Source: Deltaproteobacteria bacterium RIFOXYD12_FULL_56_24
GTDB taxonomy: Bacteria; Desulfobacterota; Desulfobulbia; Desulfobulbales; Desulfurivibrionaceae
Reading direction: 5' to 3'
NCBI GenBank assembly: GCA_001799285.1
Contig: MGTD01000042.1
Coordinates: forward strand, 1-58,981
Length of the DNA: 58,981 nucleotides
Within the stretch, counting starts at the first letter, position 1. The number at the start of each line of letters is the position of its first letter. A model generated the notes under the pieces. It made no database searches, had not been told where the DNA came from, and worked only from the letters and a program-made list of their open reading frames with translations. Made by a program: the position numbers and the translations under genes. This document shows positions 51,160 to 58,981 of the stretch, in pieces.

Positions 51160-52809
51160 TCAGTAGTACATGATGCCGGAAGGCAGGGAAAAGGTGTGCC
51201 ATGGGCTGTCCTGATGCGCCAATACTTTTTCCAGCAGGAAGTGGGAACGCAGAAACATCTCATGGGCAAAATCGTTATTCCACTCAAAACGGGTGGAGGT
51301 GTAAAAAGAGCGAGCCAAGGCCAGGGCCATGCGCACTTCGAAGGTTTCATCACCCTGTTCGACGGCAAACTCACGCGCCATCTGGTACATATTCCGGGTG
51401 ATCCAGTTGAGCCGGTCACGCAGGTGCGTTTTAAAGACCGGCTGCCTGAAGTTGGAGACGATGAACACCGACACGTCCTGGATGTAGTCCGCTTCCCGGG
51501 ATCGGTAGAGATCGATTAGCTGAATGCGCTCCCTGGCCGCGTTGTAAATGATGTTGTTGACATTGAAATCGCCGTGGATGAAGACCGAGAAGGGGGCGGC
51601 CAGTTTTTCTTCGATGTGGCGGCACTTGGCAAGCAACTCGTCGGTGGGCATTACCTCCGAGGAACCGATATCCTGGCGGGCTCGGAGAAAATCGGGATGC
51701 ACACTAAGCACGCTGTGCATCCGGGCCATGATCTGCGGGATGAAGTTGGCCTTGACCGGCATCTCTTTTTTGGTCCGTTTCCATATCTCCCGAACCGTGG
51801 AGTGCAGCAGCAGACAAACCGTTTCCAACTCGGCGGGGTCGCCCTTAAGGAGAATAGCCTCAAAGGTCCGGCCAGGGAGAAACTCCACCAGCAGGGAGGC
51901 GGTCTCCTCCGATTCCTGATGACTGAACAACCTGGGGGTCAGGCCGGGGAAGATCTCGTGCCAGCGCTCCAGATTTTTCTTCTCGGTCAGGATCTTCTCC
52001 TTGTTGCCCTCCTTGAAGATGCTGCTCTGCGTCTGGGGGATGATCTGCGGTTGCTCATTATGGCCATGAACCTTGCGAATGCGACAGCCGGAACGGCTTC
52101 CCAGGATGGAGGAAAATCCCACCTCGGCCAGGTTGGTGCGCAGGCCGGACTTGCTCAGGGTTTCCTCCAGGGCCTGGAACTGTTCGATCTTGATCTTTTC
52201 GCCCAAAATGGAAAGGAGCAAGGCCTCGCCGATATTGAGCAGTGAATCGCCCATCCGCTCCAGGTAACGAAAGATAAAGAGTACGGTAACCAGATTTTCT
52301 ATCTCCTTGCCGCTCCGGAGGGCCTCCATGATTTTGTCGAAATTTTCCTTGTAGATGTCATCGATCTGGTTTTCGGCCCGACAGATGGCGAGGGCTTTGC
52401 CCATGTCGCCGTTCTTGAGCACCGGGATGACCTCCTGCAAGTGTTCGGCAAGGAGGTCGAAGATCCGCTGATAATCGAAATGCTGGAGAATGGCGTGATT
52501 GTTGAGATAGTGGAGCTGGTCCGCGGCGCTGACGCAGAAGTCGCCGATACGCTCCAGATTGACGCAGATAGTGTGGGTTGCCCGAATGCTGTCCCTTTCC
52601 CTTTGGGTGATGGACCGGGCCTCGCTCAAGGTGGTAAAACAGCAGTTCTCGATCACCGTTTTGAGGTTGTCGATGTAGTCGTCCCGGCTGTTAATTTTCT
52701 GGAAGGCGGCCACCTCGCCGCTTGCCAGAAAATCGAAGGTCTCGTCGAGCTGACGCGCCACCTCGACCACCATAAAGCTGAGATTTTCCTTGAGCGCGGC
52801 GGTCAGCAT
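51160..52809 (-). CDS. PhoU domain fused to an aminoglycoside-phosphotransferase-type kinase
   Basis: A 549-residue two-domain protein. Residues about 1-215 are two PhoU-like helical repeats with the ERIGD and ERMGD signatures (VNLERIGDFC, RYLERMGDSLLNIG). Residues about 265-520 resemble an APH/choline-kinase fold: SIFKEGNKEKILTEKKNLERW at the nucleotide lobe, then the catalytic FIHGDFNVNN (about 413) and the magnesium aspartate in LIDLYRS. PhoU domains sense or signal phosphate with metal clusters. The fusion in a GAK cluster suggests phosphorylation of a small molecule under phosphate control, which is inference. Confidence 0.8.
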   Translation of the reverse strand: MLTAALKENLSFMVVEVARQLDETFDFLASGEVAAFQKINSRDDYIDNLKTVIENCCFTTLSEARSITQRERDSIRATHTICVNLERIGDFCVSAADQLHYLNNHAILQHFDYQRIFDLLAEHLQEVIPVLKNGDMGKALAICRAENQIDDIYKENFDKIMEALRSGKEIENLVTVLFIFRYLERMGDSLLNIGEALLLSILGEKIKIEQFQALEETLSKSGLRTNLAEVGFSSILGSRSGCRIRKVHGHNEQPQIIPQTQSSIFKEGNKEKILTEKKNLERWHEIFPGLTPRLFSHQESEETASLLVEFLPGRTFEAILLKGDPAELETVCLLLHSTVREIWKRTKKEMPVKANFIPQIMARMHSVLSVHPDFLRARQDIGSSEVMPTDELLAKCRHIEEKLAAPFSVFIHGDFNVNNIIYNAARERIQLIDLYRSREADYIQDVSVFIVSNFRQPVFKTHLRDRLNWITRNMYQMAREFAVEQGDETFEVRMALALARSFYTSTRFEWNNDFAHEMFLRSHFLLEKVLAHQDSPWHTFSLPSGIMYY

Positions 52810-52822
52810 GGTTTGGGCGCCA

Positions 52823-53095
52823 TCACGAGCCGATGCTCATGGAGGAAGCGCGCTCGTCCTTGATGACCGGCTTGATCTCCGACCAGGATAATTTAATGGA
52901 AAGCTTGTTTTGTCCGTCCTTCTTCTTGGCCTGTACCGAAAACTTCATCAGATCATCGACCCGCATGGCCATCTCCTCGCCATTGGACTTGAGGATGATG
53001 CGCCCCTTTTCGATGGAGTCGATCAGGGAGACCAGATAGGTCTTGATGGAGTGGGCGTCCTGCAATGATTCGTAGTCAAACTTTTTGGTGGACAT
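52823..53095 (-). CDS. Amphi-Trp domain protein (GAK system)
   Basis: A 90-residue protein with the amphi-Trp arrangement: a helical SLQDAHSIKTYLVSLIDSIEKGRI, a strand ending in KSNGEEMAMRV, then FSVQAKKKDGQNKLSIKLSW with the alternating polar/nonpolar pattern and the tryptophan that names the family. The family gives GAK its A. A carrier or scaffold role phosphorylated by the HprK-like kinase is an attractive guess. The ATG follows GAGGT. It lies 13 bases upstream of the PhoU-kinase gene. Confidence 0.85.
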   Translation of the reverse strand: MSTKKFDYESLQDAHSIKTYLVSLIDSIEKGRIILKSNGEEMAMRVDDLMKFSVQAKKKDGQNKLSIKLSWSEIKPVIKDERASSMSIGS

Positions 53096-53153
53096 GCTCG
53101 TACCTCGATTTTTTTGATGGTCTCGTGAAAATCTTCAACATAAGAACCGCTGG

Positions 53154-54320
53154 TCATCCTGCCAGTCTGGCCTTGTATTCTTCCAGCACGTCATGTTTGT
53201 CCATGTGGGCCACCACCAGCTTTTTGCGGATGGCCTGATCACTCCAAGGCGGCTGCACCCCGATCTCCCGGGAGACCTTAAGGAGGTCGCGTTCATGCGG
53301 CGGCCTGGTCTTTTCACTCAGGTGGGTGTCGTCCCCCATAAAAACCAGGAGCCGTCTTTTTGAGAGGCCGGCTTCGCGGTTCTTCCGGTTGAGCACAGTG
53401 ATGAGAAAGTCGGTATATTCCCAGGACTGGGGGTTCCAGACCTCATAGCCGTCCACATCATAGTCGGCCAGGAGAATGGGCCAGAACTGCTCCGGATGGG
53501 GAATGACCACCCCCGCCCCCAGCCCACGGGCTTCCTCGATGATTTCCGAGGTGCGGTAGAAATATTGGGGGGAGAAGTTCCGTTTGACGATCTCCTTGAC
53601 CGCTTTCAGAAAGGCCTGGGCCCGGTTGATGACCGTATCGCCGTAATCCGGGCGCAGGGCGTCGAAGAAGTCGCGCAGCAGCTTGTTCTTGATGCTGTCC
53701 GGAGGCACCTGGTCCATATGACGGTCCAGCAGATCATTGATCTTTTGCACATAGATGCGGACAAAACCGACCAGCTCCGCATCGGCTCCGGTTTCTCCGG
53801 CAGCCTCGTCGAGCCGCTCCTCCACCGGATTGGTGATAGTGTGGATGAAGTCAAAGAGCTGGGAGGCCCGGTACTGGCGGGTATGGGCCAATTGCGCCTT
53901 TAGAACTCCGGCCCGCTCAAGGCGGCTCGTCGCAAAATGGAGCAGCAGCTGCACCTTGCGGTTGAATCCCCGCGAGTAACAGTCCACCTCGACCCCGCTG
54001 TAATTTCCGTAGCTCATCAGCATGTTGTGCTGGGTGGGGATGATCAGTTCCTCCTTCCGGTTTGGAAAGGTGGCATTGATCCGCTGCTCAATCAGCGCCA
54101 TGGGGACGAATTCCGGATGCCAATGAAGCGCCATGACCCCCTGCTGCCGGGGGTAGACCTTTTCCGGGGTGAGTACCAGTCGGATCTGTTCAGGCGCCAG
54201 CTCTGTCGCGATGATGGCAAAAAAACGCTGCGCATCGCTCTCGGTGATCTCCTCCGGAATTACATCCGGCAGGTCGTGAGGAACCACTTCCGATCTATGT
54301 TTTGGTTTGACCAGTTTCAT
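53154..54320 (-). CDS. PHP-type metallophosphoesterase in the GAK cluster
   Basis: A 388-residue protein. The PHP metal site can be followed in order: HWHPEFVP (about residue 66, HxH), QHNMLMS (about 98), GVEVD (about 108), IPHPEQFW (about 276) and GDDTHLS (about 333), the last corresponding to the GSDxH of PHP proteins. A long helical insert occupies about 130-260. PHP enzymes hydrolyse phosphate esters. I have no record of this subgroup as a named GAK member, but its position between the XXXCH and amphi-Trp genes argues for a role. ATG at 54320 chosen; a TTG 20 codons upstream is possible. Confidence 0.72.
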   Translation of the reverse strand: MKLVKPKHRSEVVPHDLPDVIPEEITESDAQRFFAIIATELAPEQIRLVLTPEKVYPRQQGVMALHWHPEFVPMALIEQRINATFPNRKEELIIPTQHNMLMSYGNYSGVEVDCYSRGFNRKVQLLLHFATSRLERAGVLKAQLAHTRQYRASQLFDFIHTITNPVEERLDEAAGETGADAELVGFVRIYVQKINDLLDRHMDQVPPDSIKNKLLRDFFDALRPDYGDTVINRAQAFLKAVKEIVKRNFSPQYFYRTSEIIEEARGLGAGVVIPHPEQFWPILLADYDVDGYEVWNPQSWEYTDFLITVLNRKNREAGLSKRRLLVFMGDDTHLSEKTRPPHERDLLKVSREIGVQPPWSDQAIRKKLVVAHMDKHDVLEEYKARLAG

Positions 54321-54398
54321 GGACAATGTCTGCTCCGTGGCTTGGCTGTGTCGGCGGGAATCACCTGCGAAGTTAAACAAATGATTTGGTCTTGGGGA

Positions 54399-54947
54399 TT
54401 ATTTGTACTGCTCATGGCAGAGCTTCTTCATCGCCTTGAGTTCGGCGTATTTTTCCTGCATGGCCACAAGGTTGCCATTTTCGCAGGCCACGTTGAGCTG
54501 AACACAGAGCTTGGCGTACTGGTCATAGTGCTCGTCGCCATAGCCCGGATAAGCCACCATGAGTTCCGAATCGGCAATGAACGCAGCCATCTCACCCTTC
54601 TCGGGCATGATCCCTTTCTTGAGCGCCTCGCCCATGGACTTGAAGCACTTGTCCATCCGTTTCTTCACTGTTTTGTACTTGGGCTTGCCGTCGGCTTCCG
54701 TCTCTTCGCCGATCCCCTCGCCACAGACCATCCCAGGCACGATGGACTTCACCTTAGCCTTCAGATAAAGCTGATCCCCTTCGCGTTTCAATTCGAGCTT
54801 CATCTTCTTGAGGTCATCGAAGGACAAGTCGAATTCCTTCAACTCCTCCATGTTGCCGTGTTCGATCATTTGAGCCAGGACGCGAAGAAAATCCGCAGCA
54901 TTCTTGAAGGGCATCGTCTTCTCGAATTTCATCTCTTTGCCGGACAT
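54399..54947 (-). CDS. XXXCH-type GAK protein
   Basis: A 182-residue acidic, lysine-rich protein. The N-terminal MKFEKTMPFKNAADFLRVLAQMIEHG and the following LSFDDLKKMKLELKREGDQLYLKAKVK resemble an amphi-Trp-like fold, and the C-terminus MKKLCHEQYK carries the LCH motif of XXXCH proteins. GYGDEHYDQYAKLCVQLN just before it is helical. It is the first gene of the GAK cluster. The ATG follows AGGGGA. Other cysteines: Cys in VCGEG and DKCFKS and ACENG. Its role may be as a modified carrier, but this is not shown. Confidence 0.78.
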   Translation of the reverse strand: MSGKEMKFEKTMPFKNAADFLRVLAQMIEHGNMEELKEFDLSFDDLKKMKLELKREGDQLYLKAKVKSIVPGMVCGEGIGEETEADGKPKYKTVKKRMDKCFKSMGEALKKGIMPEKGEMAAFIADSELMVAYPGYGDEHYDQYAKLCVQLNVACENGNLVAMQEKYAELKAMKKLCHEQYK

Positions 54948-55084
54948 GATTTGTTCCCCTTGTTGTGAGTGGATGATTGTAAGGCGCCCAATACGCCGAA
55001 TATGTTAAGACCATACCTGGCGATGGTTAATAACTGGTTAGCTTTTGGTTAGTTTATCTTTATGGTTTTAGATGCAGATTTTAC

Positions 55085-55240
55085 GTAACCGTTCACCGGG
55101 GCGGTCACCAAAACACCAATAACCGCCGGACTGTAACCGTTCAACAGTGCCGCAGATTTGGACAAGCGGATCGGCGCTGCGTACCTCGTGTACGTAAGCC
55201 GGGCCGATCGTCCGAAGATGTGGTGCTGCTGAACGGTTAC
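55085..55240 (+). repeat. Complete element M upstream of the GAK cluster
   Basis: A 156-base copy: end and linker from GTAACCGTTCACC (55085), hairpin core from GTAACCGTTCAACAG to CTGCTGAACGGTTAC (55240). The outside octamers GATTTTAC (55077-55084) and GATTTAAC (55241-55248) agree at seven of eight positions. It is 137 bases upstream of the XXXCH start in a 393-base gap; the remaining sequence holds no visible gene, but the GAK promoter should lie there. Confidence 0.85.
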
Positions 55241-55340
55241 GATTTAACGGCCAAGAACAATTGCCGTGGAGTGCGTCTGCCCCAATGTGAAGGAAATTGG
55301 GTTCCCTGGAGAAGTGAAACCTACTCTCCTGTTTTCCCGC

Positions 55341-57212
55341 TCATGCCGCTTTTCCGTCTTCCGCGGGGCTCAAAGAGCGGACAGCCTCCCGCCGGTTGCG
55401 GACAATGGCCGAGCCTTTTTCCTTCTTGGCTGCCCGCTTCACCCCGGAGGCGAGGAAGGCCAGCTCCGCATAGGAATTCACCGGGCATTCCTCGGTGCTC
55501 ACGATGCCGATGGAGAGCGAAAGCAGGGCAAACCGCCGCTGTTCCCCTTGCCGATCGCGGGCATAATAATGGCCATCGTGCACCTCCTGCTCCCCATGAA
55601 ATTCCGGCAGCAATTTTTGCAGCTCCTCGATAATTTGTCGGCAGATTTGCTGGGAGGCATAGGGCCGGGTGATGACGATAAAATCATCCCCCCCGATGTG
55701 GCCGACAAAACGAAAACGGTCGTCGCCGCCGGGTTGAACGAGATCGACAATGGCCTGACCGAGCCTCTTGATGACCAGATCCCCCTTTTCAAAGCCGTAA
55801 TAATCGTTATAGGGCTTGAAATCGTCGATATCTATATAGCAGACGTCGAAATGGACCTTACGCTGGAGCAGCGTAGCTACAGTTCGCTGGATGAATTCGT
55901 TGCCAGGCAGCCCTGACAGGGGGTTCGCCCCCTTGGCCAGACGAAGGCTTTTCTGGGTAATGGCCTCGAGCAGGGCGTTGATGGCCACGGTGCCGAGGTA
56001 TTTGCCGTTTCTGGTCACGCAGATATCGTCATACAGATGTCTGCCCCTCCGATTCTTGATCTTCCGCACCACCTCTTCCATGGGTGTTGCCGCCTCAACC
56101 AGGAGGAAGTCATCGCCAAGCACATCCTTGACCGCTCGGTGGGCGGAGAGGGCAAAGCCATAGCCATGGGGGCCGACCATCTGTTTCTCCAGAAAATGCA
56201 TCCGGTTCAGCATGCCAAGAACCCTTTCCTCGTCCACAACCGGGAGGCCCTGCAAATTGACATTTTCCATGAACCGTTGATGGGCGATCATGAGCGACTG
56301 TTGGAGCGTAAGGGGCTCAACATACTTGACGGTGGCGCTTATGGTACAGGATTCCCCCGGAGCCTCGGCACAATAGGAGGCATCAAGGGCAACCAGCGGA
56401 GCAAGGCGCTGCCGGCTTAAGTTCGGCCCCGGTCGTTCCAGGAGGAAGCCCTGAAGCAGATCAATATCAAAGCGGGCCACGGTCTCCAGCTCTTCCGGCC
56501 TCTCGATCCCCTCGGCAATGATGGTGATGCCCAGCTTGTGGCATACCGTGGCAATGGCGTCCACCAGATTATGCTTAAAGGAGTCCTGGTCGATATTGGT
56601 GATGAAATGCCGGTCCACCTTGACATAGTCCGGCTCGATGACCGAAAGCATCTTCAGCCCGCCGTAACCGACCCCGAAGTCGTCGATGGCAATCTTGTAT
56701 CCCCGTCTCCGGTAGTATTCCACCGATCTTTTAAAAAGATCGTAGTTCCGAATCGCGTCCTGCTCGGTGATCTCCAGAATAATCCTTTCCTTGGCTATGC
56801 CGTATTCCTCGGCCATCCGGTCTGTCTCGCCGCTCCGGTGATGATGCATAAGGGTGGCCGGACAGATATTCACATAGAGGTAGGCGTTTCTCTCGGCGAA
56901 ACCCAGCTCCGCCGCACGAGAAAAGGCATTTTCCCGGCAGATCATATCAAGGGTTGGAATGATGCCTTCGGCCTGGGCTTTTTGAAAAAGCTCTCCGATA
57001 TCAAGGGGCGGGGTCCTGGCCTCCCGCAGTCTGGCCAAAGCCTCATAGCCGAAAACCTCCCCGGTTCGCCGGGAAAAGACCGGCTGAAACCAGGCGGTGA
57101 GGCCATTATTGTCCAGCAGGTCAAGGATCTCCGCCTGGGTTAAGCCGCTCGACTGAATCCCGCTGCGCTCCGCCTCGTCTTCCAGCATAAAGATCTCCGC
57201 CGACTGGCTCAT
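55341..57212 (-). CDS. EAL-CBS-GGDEF c-di-GMP protein
   Basis: A 623-residue cytoplasmic protein with three parts. EAL domain (about 25-275): GYEALARLR (EAL at 57-59), NICPATL, EITE, IDDFGVGYGGL and DYVKVDRHF, a set consistent with active phosphodiesterase. CBS pair (about 300-440): LTLQQSLMIAHQRFMENVNLQGLPVVDEERVLG. GGDEF domain (about 460-615) with DDFKPYNDYYGFEKGD and HIGGDDFIVI; GGDDF departs from GGDEF, so cyclase activity is uncertain. The ATG at 57212 follows GGTGG and overlaps the stop of the chemoreceptor gene by four bases, so they are coupled. Confidence 0.9.
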   Translation of the reverse strand: MSQSAEIFMLEDEAERSGIQSSGLTQAEILDLLDNNGLTAWFQPVFSRRTGEVFGYEALARLREARTPPLDIGELFQKAQAEGIIPTLDMICRENAFSRAAELGFAERNAYLYVNICPATLMHHHRSGETDRMAEEYGIAKERIILEITEQDAIRNYDLFKRSVEYYRRRGYKIAIDDFGVGYGGLKMLSVIEPDYVKVDRHFITNIDQDSFKHNLVDAIATVCHKLGITIIAEGIERPEELETVARFDIDLLQGFLLERPGPNLSRQRLAPLVALDASYCAEAPGESCTISATVKYVEPLTLQQSLMIAHQRFMENVNLQGLPVVDEERVLGMLNRMHFLEKQMVGPHGYGFALSAHRAVKDVLGDDFLLVEAATPMEEVVRKIKNRRGRHLYDDICVTRNGKYLGTVAINALLEAITQKSLRLAKGANPLSGLPGNEFIQRTVATLLQRKVHFDVCYIDIDDFKPYNDYYGFEKGDLVIKRLGQAIVDLVQPGGDDRFRFVGHIGGDDFIVITRPYASQQICRQIIEELQKLLPEFHGEQEVHDGHYYARDRQGEQRRFALLSLSIGIVSTEECPVNSYAELAFLASGVKRAAKKEKGSAIVRNRREAVRSLSPAEDGKAA

Positions 57213-58783
57213 GCGGCCACCAGCCGGGGGAAGAGCCGTCCGGACTCCTCCTGCCACCGTTCCTCTGCCACCGCCGCTTCCTCCTGTCCGTTGATCAAGG
57301 TAATCAGCGCCCCCGAGATAAGCCGCAGCTCCACCGCCTGGGTCCGCAATTCCGCCGCGGTTCTCGCGGCCTCTCCCGCCTCGACCGAGGCCGCCAGACT
57401 CACCGTGTCGATCTCACCCATGGCCGCGCCCACCTGCCTAATGCCGATAACCTGCTCGGCGCTGGCCACCGCGATGTTCTGTACCTCCTCATCAACTCTG
57501 GCGATACCCTGGTGGATCTCGACAAACGCCTTGTCCAGACTTTCACAGAGCACGCTGCCCTGCTTGACCTTCTCGATATTATTTTTAATGATTTCGCCGG
57601 TTTCCTTGGCGGAAGAGGCCACATTATGAGCCAGCCTCCTGATCTCCTCGGCAACCACGCCGAAACCGGACCCGGCCTCTCCGGCCCTGGCCGCTTCCAC
57701 GGCAGCGTTGAGCGCCAGCATGTTGGTCTGAAAAGCGATGTCGTTGATGTTCTTGATGATCTTCATTACCCCGGCAGACTGGCCTTCTATCTCCTGCATG
57801 GCCTGGAGCATCATGGCCATCTGCGCCCCGCCATCCAGCACCACCCGTTGCATGTCATTAGAAAGAGCGCCGGCCTGCCGGGCGCTTTCGTTGTTGGCCT
57901 GGGTCTGGCCGAAGAGCTGTTCGATGGCGGCGCCGGTCTCTTCCACCCCGGCAGCCTGCCGCCCCTTCCCCTCCGCCAGGCTCAGGCTTGAAGCGGAAAG
58001 CAGGGTTGACTCCTCATAGACCTGCTCCACCACGCCCTGCAATCTTTCCTTGATCTGCAGCAAAGGCTGCATCACCTTGCGGCCAAGATAAAAAAGGATG
58101 AACAGAAAGACGCCGAAAACGCCAAGCCCGGAGCCGAGAAAGGCGAGGAGGGAATAATTCTTCGCCTTCCGGAACAAGGCCTCATGCTCGGTTCCCACTG
58201 CGGCAATGACCACGCCGGCCCGCACCCCTGTCTGTTTGGCGACATGCTCGGCCAGGGTCCGGGCCAGGGTGACGGCCTGCACAGCCTGGTCACCGGTATA
58301 CTGATCAGCGGCCCGGATGCCATCGGAATACTTCTCCTGAAACTCGATCATGCCCTGACCGACGGTGAGTTGCCGCTTGAACTTGTCATATTCCCCGGAA
58401 ATCTGTTGCAAGAGCTGCAAGGCCGCCGGATCCCGCGCCAGGGCCTTTTGCCCGGCCCCCAGCATGGTGGTGATCCTGACATCACCCTTTGCCAGCTCCT
58501 GGGCGTACTTGGCCCGCATGTCCAGAAACTGGCCCCGGATCAGAAAATTTTTCCACTGCAACATCTGCTCCAGCAGGGCTGCCTGCAGCTCCCGGACCAG
58601 AAGCACATGGTCGATACCGTTTTCGCCGGAAACCTGGATCCCTTCGTTTGCCTGACGCGCTCCCAAAATGAGCTCTTCCTGGGTGTTTACCGAAATGGTG
58701 TACAGCACACTCATCCCAACCCCTGCGGCCAGCATGATAAAGACAAAGAAAAAACCAAGCCTGTTTTTCAAGTTCCGACGCAT
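57209..58783 (-). CDS. Methyl-accepting chemotaxis protein
   Basis: A 524-residue receptor. Membrane helices at about 9-31 and 212-234 enclose a mostly helical periplasmic sensor domain. The signalling hairpin is clear: IIKNINDIAFQTNMLALNAAVEAARAGEAGSGFGVVAEEIRRLA. FGVVAEEI replaces the commoner FAVVA-EV. Glutamine/glutamate-rich adaptation sites flank it (EETGAAIEQLFGQT). No NWETF-type CheR tail is seen. It is coupled by overlap to the EAL-CBS-GGDEF gene, hinting that the receptor pathway or its ligand also controls c-di-GMP. The 198 bases upstream to the window end show no gene. Confidence 0.92.
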   Translation of the reverse strand: MRRNLKNRLGFFFVFIMLAAGVGMSVLYTISVNTQEELILGARQANEGIQVSGENGIDHVLLVRELQAALLEQMLQWKNFLIRGQFLDMRAKYAQELAKGDVRITTMLGAGQKALARDPAALQLLQQISGEYDKFKRQLTVGQGMIEFQEKYSDGIRAADQYTGDQAVQAVTLARTLAEHVAKQTGVRAGVVIAAVGTEHEALFRKAKNYSLLAFLGSGLGVFGVFLFILFYLGRKVMQPLLQIKERLQGVVEQVYEESTLLSASSLSLAEGKGRQAAGVEETGAAIEQLFGQTQANNESARQAGALSNDMQRVVLDGGAQMAMMLQAMQEIEGQSAGVMKIIKNINDIAFQTNMLALNAAVEAARAGEAGSGFGVVAEEIRRLAHNVASSAKETGEIIKNNIEKVKQGSVLCESLDKAFVEIHQGIARVDEEVQNIAVASAEQVIGIRQVGAAMGEIDTVSLAASVEAGEAARTAAELRTQAVELRLISGALITLINGQEEAAVAEERWQEESGRLFPRLVAA

Positions 58784-58981
58784 GACGTGCCCCCTCTATG
58801 CTGCTTGAATGAGTTCCTGGTTCTTCTGCCGGTTGATTTGTATACTGCTGTTCCCGGCGGGAATACGGCTTTCCCTTGCCTGACATCCCGCCCCAGAGGA
58901 GCAAAGATAGGCAGGGCAAACGATGTGTCTGCCGCTTTGGCAAAACCTTTCCACCTCACCCAGGCTGGGAACGTACGGAGA

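Overview
The window looks like a chromosomal segment of a Gram-negative, GC-rich anaerobe or facultative anaerobe of the Desulfobacterota (former Deltaproteobacteria). I infer this from the gene repertoire: a GAK-type gene cluster, futalosine-route menaquinone genes, a CooC-like ATPase, NosL, RegB/RegA, a Fur-FeoA fusion and several c-di-GMP proteins. I cannot name a genus. I saw no tRNA, rRNA or CRISPR array.

Layout. 1-2.6 kb: an AT-rich MltR-like gene beside an intact IS1182-type insertion sequence. 2.7-11.8 kb (minus strand): a methyltransferase and an operon-like run of housekeeping genes (speB, ykgJ-like, rlmH, rsfS, gpmI, thrC, a purine nucleoside phosphorylase, mtaD), plus algH. 12.1-14.3 kb: glgB. 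14.7-18.5 kb (minus): ispH-ftsY-djlA-like-tRNA-queuosine mannosyltransferase-like. 18.9-25.8 kb: a DUF2156 protein, lon, hsp20, a Fur-FeoA fusion, arginyltransferase and namZ. 26.1-29.7 kb (plus): cooC, regB, regA, nosL. 29.8-30.8 kb (minus): a periplasmic parvulin. 31.2-38.5 kb (minus): a menaquinone operon transcribed tetR-mqnE-mqnC-mqnX-mqnA-menG-ubiX-ubiA. 38.9-41.3 kb (minus): a cytochrome c peroxidase and a DAHL-GGDEF diguanylate cyclase between 184-bp direct repeats. 41.8-42.9 kb: Fic. 43.2-47.7 kb (plus): an unknown 799-residue protein, a phosphatidylserine decarboxylase-like protein and an Lgt-like membrane protein. 47.7-54.9 kb (minus): a GAK cluster (XXXCH protein, PHP-type phosphoesterase, amphi-Trp protein, PhoU-kinase fusion, ATP-grasp enzyme, HprK-like kinase, CofD/YvcK-like protein). 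55.3-58.8 kb (minus): a chemoreceptor and an EAL-CBS-GGDEF protein.

Two features stand out. First, the region is peppered with small non-autonomous repeats. One is a 54-bp, 18-codon palindromic element (called A here) with about seven copies, one of them inserted in frame inside the arginyltransferase gene. Another is a roughly 153-bp MITE-like element with GTAAC...GTTAC ends (called M here) that makes 8-bp target duplications. M has entered the regB-regA junction and the mqnA-menG junction, and its GTAA/TTAC end provides the stop codons of mqnA, glgB and the DUF2156 gene. A third element (C) sits inside an A copy, and an A copy sits inside an M copy, so insertion order can be read directly. 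Second, the GAK cluster is a complete-looking phosphotransfer/ligase module whose biochemical role is, to my knowledge, unknown. Here it includes a PhoU-kinase fusion and a PHP-type phosphoesterase, and it lies next to a convergent lipid-enzyme-like cluster of unknown role.
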